Shown here one piece after another: positions 12,179-25,391 of a stretch of DNA of 64,000 nt. Source of the stretch: Trametes villosa (taxonomy: Eukaryota > Basidiomycota > Agaricomycetes > Polyporales > Polyporaceae); contig PUDQ02000080.1 in NCBI GenBank assembly GCA_002964805.2, positions 416,336 through 480,335 of the forward strand, given 5' to 3'. The notes under the pieces are model-generated. The model did no database searches. It was not told the DNA's origin and worked only from the letters and a program-made list of their open reading frames with translations. Both the position numbers and the translations under genes were made by a program. How positions within the stretch are numbered: position 1 is the stretch's first letter; every line of letters begins with the position of its first letter.

Positions 12179-13071
12179 TTATACAGTGCCGCTGGCGGCG
12201 ATGACGATGTCGACAGAGGGCTTGTACAGGATGTGGTCGGACGCGTAGCTCTCGATCTTCCGCACGATGTCCATGCCCTTGAGCACCTCGCCGAACACAA
12301 CGTTCCGCCCGTCAAGCCACCACGCGGGGACAGTCGTGATGAAGAACTGTGTATGGGCGTCAGACCACACGGTACCCCAGCGGAAGGCAAAGGGGGATCT
12401 GCGAAACGTACCTGAGACGAGTTCGTATGTGGGCCGCGGTTCGCCATGGAGAGCAGGCCGGGGCGGTCGTGCGGGAGGCGAAAGTTCTCGTCTGAACGTC
12501 GGTGAATAGAGAAAGAGGAGTCAGTACGGGTGCGTGCGCATCGGAACGTGCGCAGACTAGGTTTGAGCGCAAGATGGGAGGGCGGCTGCCGAAACGGGCG
12601 AGGGGGTTCGAAGAGACGGCGGACGCTCACCGGGAAAGGTTGGGCCGTAGATGGACCGGCCGGTGGTTCCGTTGCCGTCAACGATGTCACCGCCTTGGAT
12701 TGAGAACTGGAAACGACATGTTAGTACAAAGACACGTGCACAGAAGGGGGAAGAGAGCGTGCATTGGGAACGACGCGGTGAAAATACGAGTTGGCGTAGC
12801 CGTAGCCGTTCTCGCCAGTCGCGAGCTCGCGGAAGTTGCGGGCGGTGACGGGGCAGATGGTGTCGTAGAGGCGGAAGGTGATGCGGCCAGCAGGGATGCC
12901 GTCGATTTCAATGTCGAACTGGGAGGACAGCGCCGGGCGGTGAGCGCGAGGGCGAAGGGGCGGGAGTGCGATTGATGGGGTACTCACGAATACATCCGGG
13001 CCGGCAGGCGGGCGCGGGGCTCGTGCCAGAGGGCGGTTGGCGGGCGAGCGGGAGTTGTCATGGGTAGCCAT
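12179..13071 (-). CDS. Peptidyl-prolyl cis-trans isomerase, cyclophilin type
   Basis: A 187-residue cyclophilin catalysing proline isomerisation. Exons: 12988-13071, 12763-12918, 12631-12706, 12412-12491, 12179-12346. Domain landmarks in order: [47 protein letters not shown] (catalytic Arg at about 76, Phe 81, Gln 84 by analogy with human CypA Arg55, Phe60, Gln63), [20 protein letters not shown], and [20 protein letters not shown]. The Trp equivalent to CypA Trp121 is present, but the position of His126 is Asn (about 147). A 28-residue basic proline-rich extension precedes the domain; there is no signal peptide, so cytosolic or nuclear. The second intron needs a GC donor (12762 side) to give the family sequence. 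Start at 13071 is the first ATG in frame. Confidence 0.92.
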
Positions 13072-16000
13072 GGGAGTAGTGCGCAACACCTAGTGAAAGG
13101 CGGGCCGGTGCGAGGTTGCTGGGTGGGCGGTGGAGGGAGAGATGGGGAGGCATGGCGGCGGGAGGAGGTTAAGTATTTACGTGCGCGAGGGTGAGCCGGG
13201 ACTGGCGGGAGGACCTCGTCTACCACGCGAGATCCCATCTGCCGGCATCCCCCGCCATCGCCATTCCTCGGCATCTTCCCCGAACGGGGGTGGACCCCGT
13301 GTACCTTGCCACAGATCCCCGAGATGGTCTTCGTCCTCGCACAGCCCCCGCACGACCGCACTGCGCGGAATAAGCTTGCGCGCAAGTACGCCGTCCACAA
13401 CACAACCGTCACGCTATGTGCGCTGGATGTCCGACACGCCCTCTTTGCTCGATGCCACCATCGCCCTTCCCTGCACCCCCAATCCACCGCCTCCGCCCGG
13501 TTTGATTCGTGCTATCCTTGGCCGCAGCGTCCCCCGTCTCATTCACGCCCTCTTGCTCGATGTGATATCGACATGACGTCCTCTCCTGCCCCCAGCCCGA
13601 CCGCGAGGCTCTCACGACACACCTCGTCCTGCCCGGCCGCTCTCCCGCCCGCCTCGCCGCCCACCCGCCACGCCGCACGCCCCTCGATCGCCACGCTGCG
13701 CGCTCGCCCCTTGCACGAAAGCCTCCGAGCACACGGCCCGCATGCACATGCATCCGATGCCCAGTCTGCGCGCCCCCGCCCGCGCTCTCTTGGCCCCCGC
13801 GCCGCCGTCATCACTTATCTCCGGGTCCTCCGCACAAACCTTCGCGGGCTTTCGCCCCGCCCTCGCGCCTGCCGCCATCAGCCCTCCTGACCGCACGCTA
13901 TCACCCAGCCCCCTGCGCCCTCGCACGCCCACGCAGCGAGCGACGCCTGGCGCGCCGTTTACCCTCGGTTTCCCCACAAGGCACCCACCCAGCCCCCTCC
14001 GGCGTCCTGGCCAGCTACCCATCCAGGCTCCGGCCCCAGCGGCGCAACTCTAGCGCTGTGTTCTTGCGGATCTACTACGCCTGTGTTCTACCCATGAGCA
14101 CCGTTCCGCGTCACTGAAGCTCTGGGACTCGCCTCGGATCCTGCTCGCTCGCTCGCCCCAACTTAGCCCTGGCTATTCTTGTCGACGTCCCCCCATCCCT
14201 CCCGTCCCTCCCATCTCGCTTCTCCACGCCCGGCGACGTCGCCCGCACTGGTCCCAGCACTGCGCCCGCGCCTCTGCAGCACACGCACATCACACCCGCG
14301 CCCCGCGTGAGAGGCCCCGCGCACGGATCCTGGATGCGCGATGGCCCATAGACAGATACATCACCTCCCGGGGCATCGTCGGTGCGCACTGGCGCCGCCA
14401 TAAACGCCCCTGGCCAGAGCCCGAGTAGCGGCGACGCTGGACACACTTTACGTCCGCGCCCGATGCGGCGGGCGGATTGCCCTGTGCGGACCCGCGAAGC
14501 ATACGCGGGTTGGGGGCGCGAGGCTAAATGAACGTCGACGTCGACGTCGTGCCGGACGTGGCAACGTCGATGCGCGTGTACGTGCAGGGGTGCTAAGTCC
14601 TGGACTGCACGGCTGCGGGCGTCGCGATCGATGCCCTCCCGGTCGTGCGTGCGCGGCCACGGTCATGTCCGCGCGAGCGAACGCAAACGCGGGTGCGCAC
14701 GGATCGATGCGCGCCGGGCTGTGGCTGCGATATTAATGAACGGCACGTCTTGTTTGGCACTCGTGGTGCGGTAAGTGCAGTTCTTCCGCCCTCCGACGTG
14801 TACGAGTGAGATCAGGTCGGTGCCTCCATCACGCTGGGGCTCGGTGTCCGTTCTTGCGAGTACAGTGTACACTAGAAGGCCGGCGGGAGCTGCAGCAAGT
14901 GTTGCAGCTGTCGGTGTCACGCTCGGCTATGCGCCAAGTATTGCTCGCTGTACCTTTTCCTCTGAGTATGCGCTTCTGTGCCTTGCGCGTCGCGCTCGTG
15001 TTCCGGTCGCTGGCGAGCGCGCTTTCCCCGCCTTGTTACGCGCACTTCGTTGAATGCAATGACGGTAGGTCCCCTCCGAGCCCACAGGGGCGCACTGAGC
15101 CCCCTCCACCGTATGTCCGTATCATCGACACTACAGGACACAAACTCAGATTCATTTCGCAGATGACGACGATACACGCACCGACGACAAGGCAACTGCC
15201 GAACGTCCATCGGCCTCTTCCGCCCGCTTCGGGCCGCACCCCCGCGGCGTGCATATGGCCCGCCTCCACCGCCGCCGCGTTCGGACTTCGCGGTTTCACC
15301 CAGAATGCCCGACACGCTGCACGACCCGGCGGCGGATCGCGAAGTGCAGGTGCTTATCAGCCACGTTCGATCGGGACGCGAGCGCGGAGGCCGACCGCAC
15401 TTCCGAGTGCTTTCCTCACCCCGGAGCATGTAGAGCGCGAGCGGGACGACCGCGACCGCTCGTTGTGGGTTAGCGAGTGCCTGCTCGGGCTCGCGCGACA
15501 GTCGACTCGCGAGGAGGCAGCCGTGACGACTTCCTGGTGCTAGAAGCCGGGCGGGCGCGGAGGTTCGCGGGGAAGCGAGGGACGAGGCGATCGAGAAGCC
15601 GCTGCTTGTTCGGACGCTGCCGTGCGTCCGCTCGCGCGCGCAGGCGTCCGATCGCCAGGCCTCCTCTGCGCGCGTATAGGAATCGCTGGAGCATATACGG
15701 GCGACTGGGCGAGCTTCGGGCTTCGCTGGCGCGGTCGGGGTCGGGGGTGCTGCTGCTGAGATGGGCGTCCTCTAGATCTGGCGTTATGGCTTATGGCTGT
15801 GGATCGGTGCGTTGGGACCTTCTGCCACCCTCTCATCTACTGCCCCTGATACGACACCTGCAGAACTCGAGGCGCACATGTCGCTCGGGATGTGGCACCA
15901 ATGGGCGCCGGAGTCTTCCGGCTCTAGGACTCCTCGTGCATTTCGGCTTCGGCATTCGCCTTCGACGACAAACTCAGAGGTAAGCGTCTCCTAAAAGTAT

Positions 16001-19000
16001 GTCCAGCGCATCATCTCGCCATACACGCTCAACCTACGCCGCAACGACAGCCCAGTCGCAACTCCGTTGCCACTCCGCGCCGTAACAGCATGGCCGCGAA
16101 ATGAACGTTACACCCTCGACAAACGCTCGCGCGCGCTCGCTTTGGTCCCGGCTCGGATCGCGGTGTGGCCGCGAGACACCTCGCCTCCCTTCCCCCCCGC
16201 ACAACGTCCTCCCCAGAGTGATCTCGTGCCTCTCTTCACGCCCGCTCGGGGGTGCGAGGCCGCTGGACAGTCTAACCGACAGGTCGTGGATGCGCTTCGG
16301 GACGCCCCGCGTCCCGGCTGGAGTGCAAGGTTGCGAATGCGAATGCCAGGTACGTCAATGGGTGTCAGCTCTCCGATGGGGCGGCTCGCTGGTAGTGCGA
16401 GTGCTTACTGCTGATCGCGCTGGCACGTCGTCGGTCGGGCTCGGTGGGTGTCACCGCGAGGTTTCCTGCTCCTTCGTGCTTTCTAAGTATATGATGCACG
16501 CCCTTCAGAACACCTGAAGGTCAAATGCCGGTATTGCTACAGTCAGCGTGAGAGGTGAGTCGCAAAATTTGTACTCTCGGCAGCGTCAGGCATAAACGAG
16601 GACATGTAGATTATCCTGTTAGCACCCGACCGAGCGCTCTCACCTCAGGCGTTCGATCGCGGCACCACTGGCAACGGCCGGCAGGACGCGCCCTCCAGCC
16701 CGGCCGCTCTGCCTCCCCTCCCCCCCAGCCACGGTGCCTCTGTCAAGCAGCCTGATGCTAAACACCTCCCCGACAGGACTGGGATCACATCGCGGGGCAA
16801 TTTCTGGCTTCGAGGGTTTCGGGCGTCGACGATTAGCTTTGGGGGCTTCGGCGATGCCATAACGGTTGTCCTGCGTGCTTCGCGGCGGGCTCGAGCCTCT
16901 GCGCCAGCGTCACGGCAGCCACTGGAGACCCCCGGTTTGCTCACCGTTACCTTGAGGCCGGACGGGATTTCGTACGCTTGATATCGATGCTTCGCTATGT
17001 CCTTGGCGGTCGGAACCTCTCTGCAGGGTTTCATCTGAGCACTCGACGACGCTCGCGCATGGGGTCTTTTGTACGTATTACTAGGAACAGCTAGAGGCGA
17101 GGATGCTCTGGGGATGCCTCGCCGACTGCGACACGCGCTCTGTACTCCAAATAGCGTCGCTTTCCAATTCACTTCTGTGGAGGCGCCGGCGATACGCTGG
17201 TCTTGCCGCCTTGATGCTGCTTCACTGTGCTTGCGGCGGAGTGCCTGCTTCGTCTGAACGTTCAAGCCCGCGAGCTCCGATTCTCCATCGCCTTCGATGA
17301 GTAGCTTCTCCCTCGCTGCCTTGCAACTGAATTCGCAAGCTCAAGGTTTGGGGCTCGCCCGGAGGTGGCATCGGTACCGCCACGGTGCAAGTCCATTCAA
17401 ATCTTGCGCTGTTCCTAGAGGTGCGTGCCCTCCCCTCTCCGTCTTCTTCGGGTTCCCGAACTATGTTCAATGTTATCCCAGTCTCTAGAATCTAGGCTCG
17501 TGCCACACGCGTGCTCTGCACAGCCTGTGTGTGGAAGGCGTCTACATCCATCCCATTCCTCTCGGAGAATACCTCGTCGCCCGCTCTTCACGCTGCTAGC
17601 TCCTCGCGTGCCTGTGCCAGCTCCCCTTTCCGCAGCTGTACCTCGCCGACCCTCCCGCCGCAGTCTGTCCGTCTTCACTGGACTTTGCGGCGCGCCGTGT
17701 CGGAGGACAGTGGGCTCCGGTACCGGCGCTGCGCCACATTCGCCCCCCGAAGACAAGACCCCAGGAAACCTCGCAAATCCAAGAGCACCACTAACTGTTA
17801 CACAGGCTCAGAGTGACATCCGTGGTGGGCGCACCTCGCGAGCCCCCGACGTCGGACCCGGAGCGTGCTTGGCCACGGATATCTCCAAGTTCCGCCAAAA
17901 CACCACCTTCCCTCGCCCATACGCCTTCGAACTCGCTAGCCATTTGTGCGCGGACTAGTGGTGTAATCTGTGCGTTTCGTGTTCTGTGCTCCATGTTCCA
18001 GGCGATCGGTGGTGATATACTTCAATGTATCTGACGGGCGGCGTGGATCTTCCCTGGCGTCGGCTGCGCGCTGGGAGGTACCTTCTGCACCCCGACCGCA
18101 AGCACTCTTCTTGATATTGATATCGTGCCTCTCTTTGTGCGTCCATGTAACGCTTTCCATCGCACTCCCTTCACAAATCTCCGCGCATCTTTAGCGACGA
18201 AATGAAGGACCGAAAGGCGAGACCCCAAGTTTAGCCTTTCGTCAGACGCTGTTCCCGCCCCGTGATCCCATCTTCTGCGCTATACCCTTACCACCACAAC
18301 GCACACCTCACCTGGAAGGGCGTCTTCCGTGCTCCAGACCTGGCCCCGACGGATCTTGCACCCCCCTTCCTTACCGTGCGTCCGCCACCACCGTCACCCA
18401 GTGCGTATACCTCGGACTGCAAACTGCGCGCCATCGAGCCCCCAACGCAACTCGCAGCCCAAAGTTCGCTGACCAAGTCCTGAGTCCTGAGTTCCGAGCC
18501 CGTCGCCCGCTGCAGACGCTATCTACGGCGCCGACCCCGCCGCCGAGGCGGCCGCGATCAGGCTCGACACCGAACGTGCTCGCGAGTCGCGACTGGAAGC
18601 CCTGCAGCAGCGCGAGCGCAATTGAATCCCTGACAGGACGTCGCTTCGCGCCCCTCGTCTCCCAGAGCTGTCGCACTTCCCGGCCGTTCTGGACGGCGCG
18701 GCTGCATGTGGGCAACGCGAACCTTGGCGCCACGACCCGAGCTGCGTATTCGCGTGCTAGTCCCGGCGGGGCGTTCTGCGTTCGAAGCCCCGTCCTACCA
18801 TGACCTGCGGGGGCCGATCTGGAACCTGGCAGCGTGACGTTCGATGCAGTGACTCTCGCGATGATGTCGGGCTCGCGCGCAGCCGAACTTGGGGACGGGC
18901 ACCTTCCAGTGTGACGGTGTCGCCGTGCGCGAGTCGAGAAGACGGATCCCCGCTCGGCTAGCCCGCGCCCGTAGCACGCCGCCTCCGCCGTGGTGCGTGT

Positions 19001-22000
19001 GTTCCGCTGCTTAGCTGCCTGCCTGTCCCGTTGCCGCTCTATCCCCCATCCGTGCGCATGGGTGCGTGTCTGGCCCAATCTCCGACCTCGTCGGGGAACC
19101 CCGCTCTCGCATTCAAACCGACGCAGCGTGGTACGCGCAGGCGCGGCTCGCGCTCGGTTCCCAGCCCTCCCGTGTGCAGGGTCGCGCGGCGAGGTGGCAG
19201 CGGTACGTCACGCGTTCTTGGCGCAGCCAACGCTGAGCAGGCCTGACGGCAGCGGGCGAGCCACGATCACGGCATCGTGAGCGTACGTCCGGCGCTGCCC
19301 AGTCTGGCACTCGCGGTGCGCGATGGGGTTGCGCTCACGGCATGTACCAGGCGCAAGTGCCCAGCGGGTGACGGCTGGCGGGTGTCCGTTAGCATTAAGC
19401 TCCGCGCGGCCTATCGCGTGCGGCGTGCGTCGGACCACCATCGCCCGAGGGCGATCCTTATTGGGTGCTGGGACAGCACGCGGGGGAAGGGCGATGGGCG
19501 GGCGGGCCTCGCCCCAGTCGACGTCGGGTTAGGCTGGAATTATTCATTATGGCCGTCAGATAGAGCGTCGGGTAGGTGGTGCTCATGCTCGAGGGTGCGG
19601 ATGGGGATACGCACGGGCATGATATGACTGTGGGAGGTGGTGCTGCGCGATGCAAAATGCTCGAGGGTACGCGAGGAGTGACGTATGCGCAGCCTGTACT
19701 CGCGCATGTCGGGCAGAAGGGGCGTCGCGAACACCTGTGGAATATTGTCTCTTGGTCAGTTGTACATATGCATGCTGTCGCGGAGTACGTCAGCCACGCT
19801 CGCGTAGAGCCCGCAGTCGCGGAGGAATAGAACGCTCGCACCAGACGGGGCACACGACGCACTGATCCGCGCAACAGCTGCTTGAAGCCACAAGCTGCTC
19901 TGGGATCGCGTCCGGCGTCGAAGCCGCCCCACTTTCACCGTGCCCCGGGAGTTGCCACCGCGCTGATGTCGAGGGCGACTTCCGGAGGGAGAGCGTGCCA
20001 CGCGAGCTCGCTGGGGTCCTGCCACGAACGCGCCGTCCGATGCCACGACCCCAGCGCGAGCGAAAGCGGCACGCGCACCCTGAGGCCCGCACACAACGAG
20101 GCAGCGCCTCCGACGTAGCGTTACGTACCGCAGAGGCCACGCCCGCGCGTCTTCCCGGACATGCGTCTCGCCCAGAGTCTATTCGAAGGTTCGTCCGGGG
20201 AGCGTGCATGTGCGCTCGTACGACCGTGAGCGGGCCTGCACCGCATTGCCTTGTGCGCAGCGAACCGGGCTCGGCGGCTGAGGATATGTGGCGTTAGGTG
20301 ACTGAACCGCGTCGATGCTCCGTTGGACGAGTTCTGTCCGCTTTGGAGCATCGAAGAAGTGAGGATAAATGAGCGACATGTTGCAGGAGTTCACTAAGAG
20401 GGTGGAGAGCTGCGTAAACTGCCGATTAGTGGCGCCCCCGACAGATGCGAGACGGGATCAGTACATACAGAAGAGCGACATGCCCGACGATCATGAGAGC
20501 AGCATACGAGTTGCCAAATGCGCGTCACGCCCTACGCTAGGCGTATGGGACGCTCGGATGGGGCAAATCACCCTGTATGTGAGACCTGCGCAATCAGAAC
20601 GGTGGGGAGACGCGTGACCGTCCCACGGGGCGATTCGCGGTCAGGCCGACACTACCCAGGCACCCACAGAAGAACAGTTCTCCGAGAAAAGATGGGGTGA
20701 GGCGGTGTGCAAGGGACGTACGCGAGTGGCCGAGCCCCATATTCCGTGAACGGAAACGACCTCTAAGGGTGGTCTCGTGCGCCGCCGCTCGGAACATCCC
20801 AGAGGGCACACGTTAGACGAGGGTGGGTGTGTCGGCTCCCTTGTCGAGCTGTGGAACGAGATCAGAAAATAGAAACCTCCGTGGACAGGCGTGGGTTGAC
20901 AGCAAGCTGCCCAGCCCGCCATACATACGGCTACGTGCGGGGTCTTGAGGTCCGCAGTGGGGACATCGGAGGAACGTCTGAGAAGATCAAAAGTCGCGGA
21001 ACCAGGGACGCGACTTGACCGGAATGAGGACAACCTTGGCAGCAACGCAAGAGCGGCGATTTGCGAACGCGAAGTTGCTTGCGGCGATGGGGGCGATGAG
21101 CGCAAGAACCCTGGGAGCTTGCGGGTGGGTACCGAGAGCCATGGTGACGACGTACGGCCTCACCGTGGGTTCTTCGGGCGAAAACCGGCTGTGTGTGCGC
21201 TCGACGTGAAAGGAGGTCTTGCAGATGTGCCGGTGAGAAGCACGGTGGAGGGGCGAATGGCTGTCTAGACGTGATTCGCAAAATGGTGTCCGATCTGCGG
21301 TGACGCAAGATGGAATGAATGTGGCTTGTCGTGTACCGTGGCCCAGTTAAAAGGCGATCCTCAGATTGCATACCTTACGATGATATAGGACGGATTGAAT
21401 GGTGTCGCCACGACTCCAGTTCTAGGGTACAACATATGCTCCTGTGATCTTGAATGTGCGAACTATAGAAGTCGTTGGCGGGGGTGATCGTCCTTTTATG
21501 GGCGTTCTGAGGGTGGGAATCGCATCTGCGAAGGGGCCTGCTGTTTTCGAGGCACCGCGAAACGAAAGTGTATTAATCATTGATTATAGCATCGCCTCGG
21601 AAGGCCGATTGAGTTAACGTACCAGGTAGACGGGAGCCTGATAAACCCGAAAGAATAAACCACCTCAGTCGCGTCTGTTTGCACCCCGAGTCAGGCTGAG
21701 TTGGCGTATAGGCCTATCAGGCCACGTTGTGACCAGGCTCGCGGCCGCCGAGATAGTGTTTTTATAGATATCCCAGATAGTGCCTATATGCAAAGATCCA
21801 TACGCCAACACCATGTAGCCAATGTCGAGGGTTGGTGGTGGCGATACAGCAAGTGCTACCGCGGCAAGACTCTGCGGAAGATTCCGGTGGACGTATTTGC
21901 TCATGTTTGCCAACAGCCCCAACTAAATTCCCATATTCGTCGACAGGTGTTCTTGGTTCTGGACTGTCACCTACCAACTCAGCTTGAGCCTTTCGGTACA

Positions 22001-23174
22001 ACATCGTTGCATTGACGCCACATCTGTCCAGCAGTAATATGTCTATGGCTTTTATCTCATTCACTCGCTCCGACTGGTACTTCTCTCCCGCAATTTCCGT
22101 CAGTTACGCCGTGCACGCGGTCGGACGTGATCAGCGCGCGCATATACACACGTAGCTCGCCGATACGTGACGAATAGGTACGTAGGATTCCTCCATCTGC
22201 ACCGCCGTGTTTATACCTTTGATATGCTATCCATGTCTTGATAGGGCCTTTCATCACGGAGATACAAACGGCTTCACAAATCTCGCGTTGATATTCCGAT
22301 TTGCAATGATCCGCAAACGCCGGTGTGTAACGGTGAACCTCGACGCCTGAACACTCCAAGTCCGCGCGATCTGAACCTCAGACATACCTCCGTCGCTTTA
22401 CGGGAGGATCGTGCTTGAACCCATCTGCTACCGGGCAGAAACGGGTCACAGCCAGGGTGAGTCTGAGTCCGACTCGGTACTGCGCCTGAGCTGGCGGGAG
22501 GCTCGCGATCGCCCAGGGGTGCTTGATGCGATGTCTGCTCGTGAGTCCCCTACCGATCTCGGAAATAAACAAGTCGGCATGAACACCTTTTATGTCGAGT
22601 ATCTACGGTTAGTACGGCGGGACATGATCTACCCGTTTGTTCGCATCAGGAATCTAACGCTGACAACGTTTCAGGTCAGAACAACGATTGAATTGGATCG
22701 TCTCCAGCTAACAGTTAAGGGGTACGACGATGTATGCGACGTACCAATAATGCTCAATGTCCACTCGGGGTGTATGTGAGTTCGCTGAGGTCGCTTTACT
22801 TCGCGGACGCGATCGGTCATGGTTTCCGTGTACTTCAGGTGCGTCTCGAAGCACGATGTTCAGTCAAAATTGCTGACATTCACACTGTGCGTCAGTGCTC
22901 ACTCGGGTGCGACGGTTTGCAATACAGCAACCCGCAAGTCACCGTATGTATCCTGGAACCCGCAAAGTCGCACATGGATCAGTGCCGAGCCGTACATGGT
23001 CCCTGATGCAGCACACCGGACACTGAAGTTTTGCTGCAGTGAGCGGGACCGACAGCGACCGTCGGTCGCATAAATACCGGAGCAGGTGTTGCGTGAGTCC
23101 ATCGACCCAGCTTCTGGTTCTCTCTTTTCTTCGGAGGGTTTCTCTTTCTTATTGCCAACCTCACCTTCGCCAAA
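13072..23174. other. 10.1 kb gene-poor stretch
   Basis: No gene could be supported. Long frames at about 13306-13890, 14806-15543, 16645-17265 (minus), 18371-19078 (minus) and 20941-21268 lack recognisable domains and are typical of GC-rich noncoding DNA. One exon-like relic stands out at 18516-18625. From about 21.3 to 23.1 kb the base composition drops in GC, which may mark a different origin or an AT-biased decayed insertion. No complete transposon, tRNA or terminal repeats seen. Confidence 0.45.
18516..18747 (+). pseudogene. Possible gene relic
   Basis: After a CTGCAG acceptor-like site the frame reads AIYGADPAAEAAAIRLDTE and continues in charged helix-like sequence to a TGA at 18623-18625, then stays open in the same frame through PELSHFPAVLDGAA and REPWRHDPSC to about 18747. 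The composition looks protein-coding and unlike its surroundings, but there is no start, no flanking exons and no family I recognise. Best read as a remnant of a gene or transposon protein. Confidence 0.25.
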
Positions 23175-24436
23175 ATGCGCCAGTCCCTCGTTGCTTCTCT
23201 ATTGCTCGGTTTGGCTTCGAGCTGCTCCGCAGGTACGAGACATCCCATTCGCGCTCATAGCCTGTGTGTGGCGTAACTGATGACCGTTACTAGGTCTTCT
23301 CGGCCGCCCGTACCACGTCCGCGAACAAATTCCTCATGACGGACAGTACATCGACGTCAACGCCCAAAACAACGCCACCGAATGGTGGTGGGTCCAAGTC
23401 GGCGGCCCCGTGGTAGACGGCCAGGCCCCTCCCAGCTTGCATGTCACCTTCTATCAGGGTGAGTACTGTGAACGAAGACATGCCATTTCTATCTCTAATT
23501 CATCGCACAGGCTACCCTCTCTCCGTCCTCAAGGAGGTCTCTGGCGGCGCAAATGCCCCCGAGAACTATATCGTCCTCAACGGCGCCTTCCCGAACGGCA
23601 CCGTCTTCGCATACAACCTTCCTGCGACCTCGGCCAAGGTCTCCCACGTTGGCGAGGCCGTCAGCGGCAACTGGGAGGGCGCGGGCACGTTTCAGAACTC
23701 AGCGGACCTCTCGACCTTCTCGCTCACGCTCGACGCGCCCGAGTTCGGCGTGAAGGGCACGCTCGAGATCTACAGCGACGCCCCGCATCACTTCGGGTGC
23801 AACACGACTGCGTCGCCGTACTTCGAGAGCGCGCTCCCCGCAGACGCGCAGCTCAACGCGGCCGAGGAGATCTTCTTCAAGCAGCTCGGGTGGGCGACGT
23901 CGCAGCCGGGCGGCACCGCGCGCGTGTCCGTCTCGCTCGGCGGGAGCACGCTGCAGTTCTCGGGGCTCGGCTACCACGACCAGAACTGGATGCCGCAGCC
24001 GATCGATCAGTTCATGGACGACTGGTACTTCCTCGACGCGCAGGTCGGCCCATACGACCTCTCGGCGGTGTACGCGGCGATCACGGGCTCGACGCGCGAC
24101 TTCAACACGGGCTTCCTCGAGCGCGCCGGCGCGGTGCTCCAGAACCAGTGCAGCCTCCAGGGCGCGCGCACGCGCGACTTCATCACGATCAGCCCGTGGG
24201 GCGTCGACTTCGACGCGCCGAGCGGTGTGAACGTGATGAAGGGCTTCGTGCTCGAGTACACGCTCAAGAACGGCGACCTCTACTCGTTCAACATCACCGG
24301 CCAGAGCCTCGTGCTCGACCAGCCGTTCTACCACCGCTGGGTCGGCTCCGCGACCGGAGGCAAGGTCGGCGGGGAGCAGTTCACGGGGGTGTCGATGTAC
24401 GACTGGCTGAACCCGAGCCTGCGCGCGTACCCATGA
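23175..24436 (+). CDS. Secreted CrtC/AttH-fold protein (Diels-Alderase or hydratase-like)
   Basis: A 382-residue protein in three exons (23175-23232, 23294-23458, 23511-24436). Residues 1-19 (MRQSLVASLLLGLASSCSA) are a signal peptide and potential N-glycosylation sites (NNAT, NGT, NTT, NIT) fit secretion. The body matches the lipocalin-like double-domain fold of hydroxyneurosporene synthase (CrtC), AttH, and fungal pericyclases such as Fsa2/CghA: an early Trp-rich strand EWWWVQVGGP, LHVTFYQG, LSGLGYHDQNW-type motif (here GLGYHDQNWMPQPIDQF) and the closing YHRWVGSATGG. Such proteins hydrate isoprenoids or steer cycloadditions in natural product pathways, but no polyketide, NRPS or terpene gene is near, so the substrate is unknown. 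ATAAATA at 23070-23076 may be its TATA element. Confidence 0.85.
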
Positions 24437-25391
24437 GGGATCTCCTGGGGTGCGGGCGAGGGGGTTAGGTTGCGTGCGATCGTAGGTTATGGTTCAGGAC
24501 GGTTGTTTCTCATCTCTCATTGAATACTAGTGTCGTTAATGATGCAAACTCAGCCATTTTCGTGGTGAAAGCTCTCTGCCAACTCATCGTCATATTAATG
24601 ATGTAGATCTTGATACTAGACTAGCATTCCCTCCCGCAATATGCTGAGGCGCGGGGAACCAGACCTTTACACTTACCCCGAAGGAGAAGATGCGCGCACG
24701 AGCGCCTCCATATCACGATCACGAGCGTTCGTGAAGCGTGTATAGAACGCGTCGCGACGCGTCGATCGACACGTACGATCAATCGAGCCAAACTATCGAC
24801 ATTATTCACCTCGACAATGACGTGTGCTATCGAGGCTTATTACCGCGATCGGTTTCTGCCGTCACTGTATGTCTATTCTGTATCCTCGATCTGTCGCGCT
24901 CGTACATATTGATAACTTACATCGAAGCGCAGAAGAGATCCGGTCTTCGAGAACTACCGGAGGACTGAACATGTCCTGTATAAAAAGGAGGCCGACAGCC
25001 GACGAATCGACTAGGCTCTTCCCCCCTCTCTCCGACTCGCGCTTGCTAGTACTTGTCTGTATGCTCCTTGCTGCCACTTAGATCGCTCGTCTCATGGTCA
25101 TCCCACGGCGCTCGCTGCATCGACCTCGAGAGCCGCATATATCCAAACAGTCGCTATTCGCTTGTACAACGCTATACCTCCTGCCGGCACAACGACTTCG
25201 TACGCACGCCTACCTCAGCGTTGCAAGAACCATAGCCTTGTCTTTCGTGAACCCGAGATTGGTAGAGATTCTAGGGTTCGCGGGAAATGCGCCAGGGTCA
25301 GTATTCAGCTGAGTCACTCATGTTCAACGAGAAGGAGCCTGGGCCTCGAAGTCTAAAATCCCCGCGCGTGTAAGGTTTGACGCGGTGCTCT
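24437..25391. other. Intergenic, 3' of secreted protein gene
   Basis: No gene supported. Lower GC than neighbouring coding sequence; short frames only. Confidence 0.5.

Noticed and set aside
11692..12690. Open frame of 332 codons on minus
   Set aside because: Its high end overlaps cyclophilin exons and only one stretch follows the true frame; the rest is a simple-sequence shadow.
23699..24334. Open frame of 211 codons antisense to the secreted protein
   Set aside because: Shadow frame created by biased third positions of the real gene.
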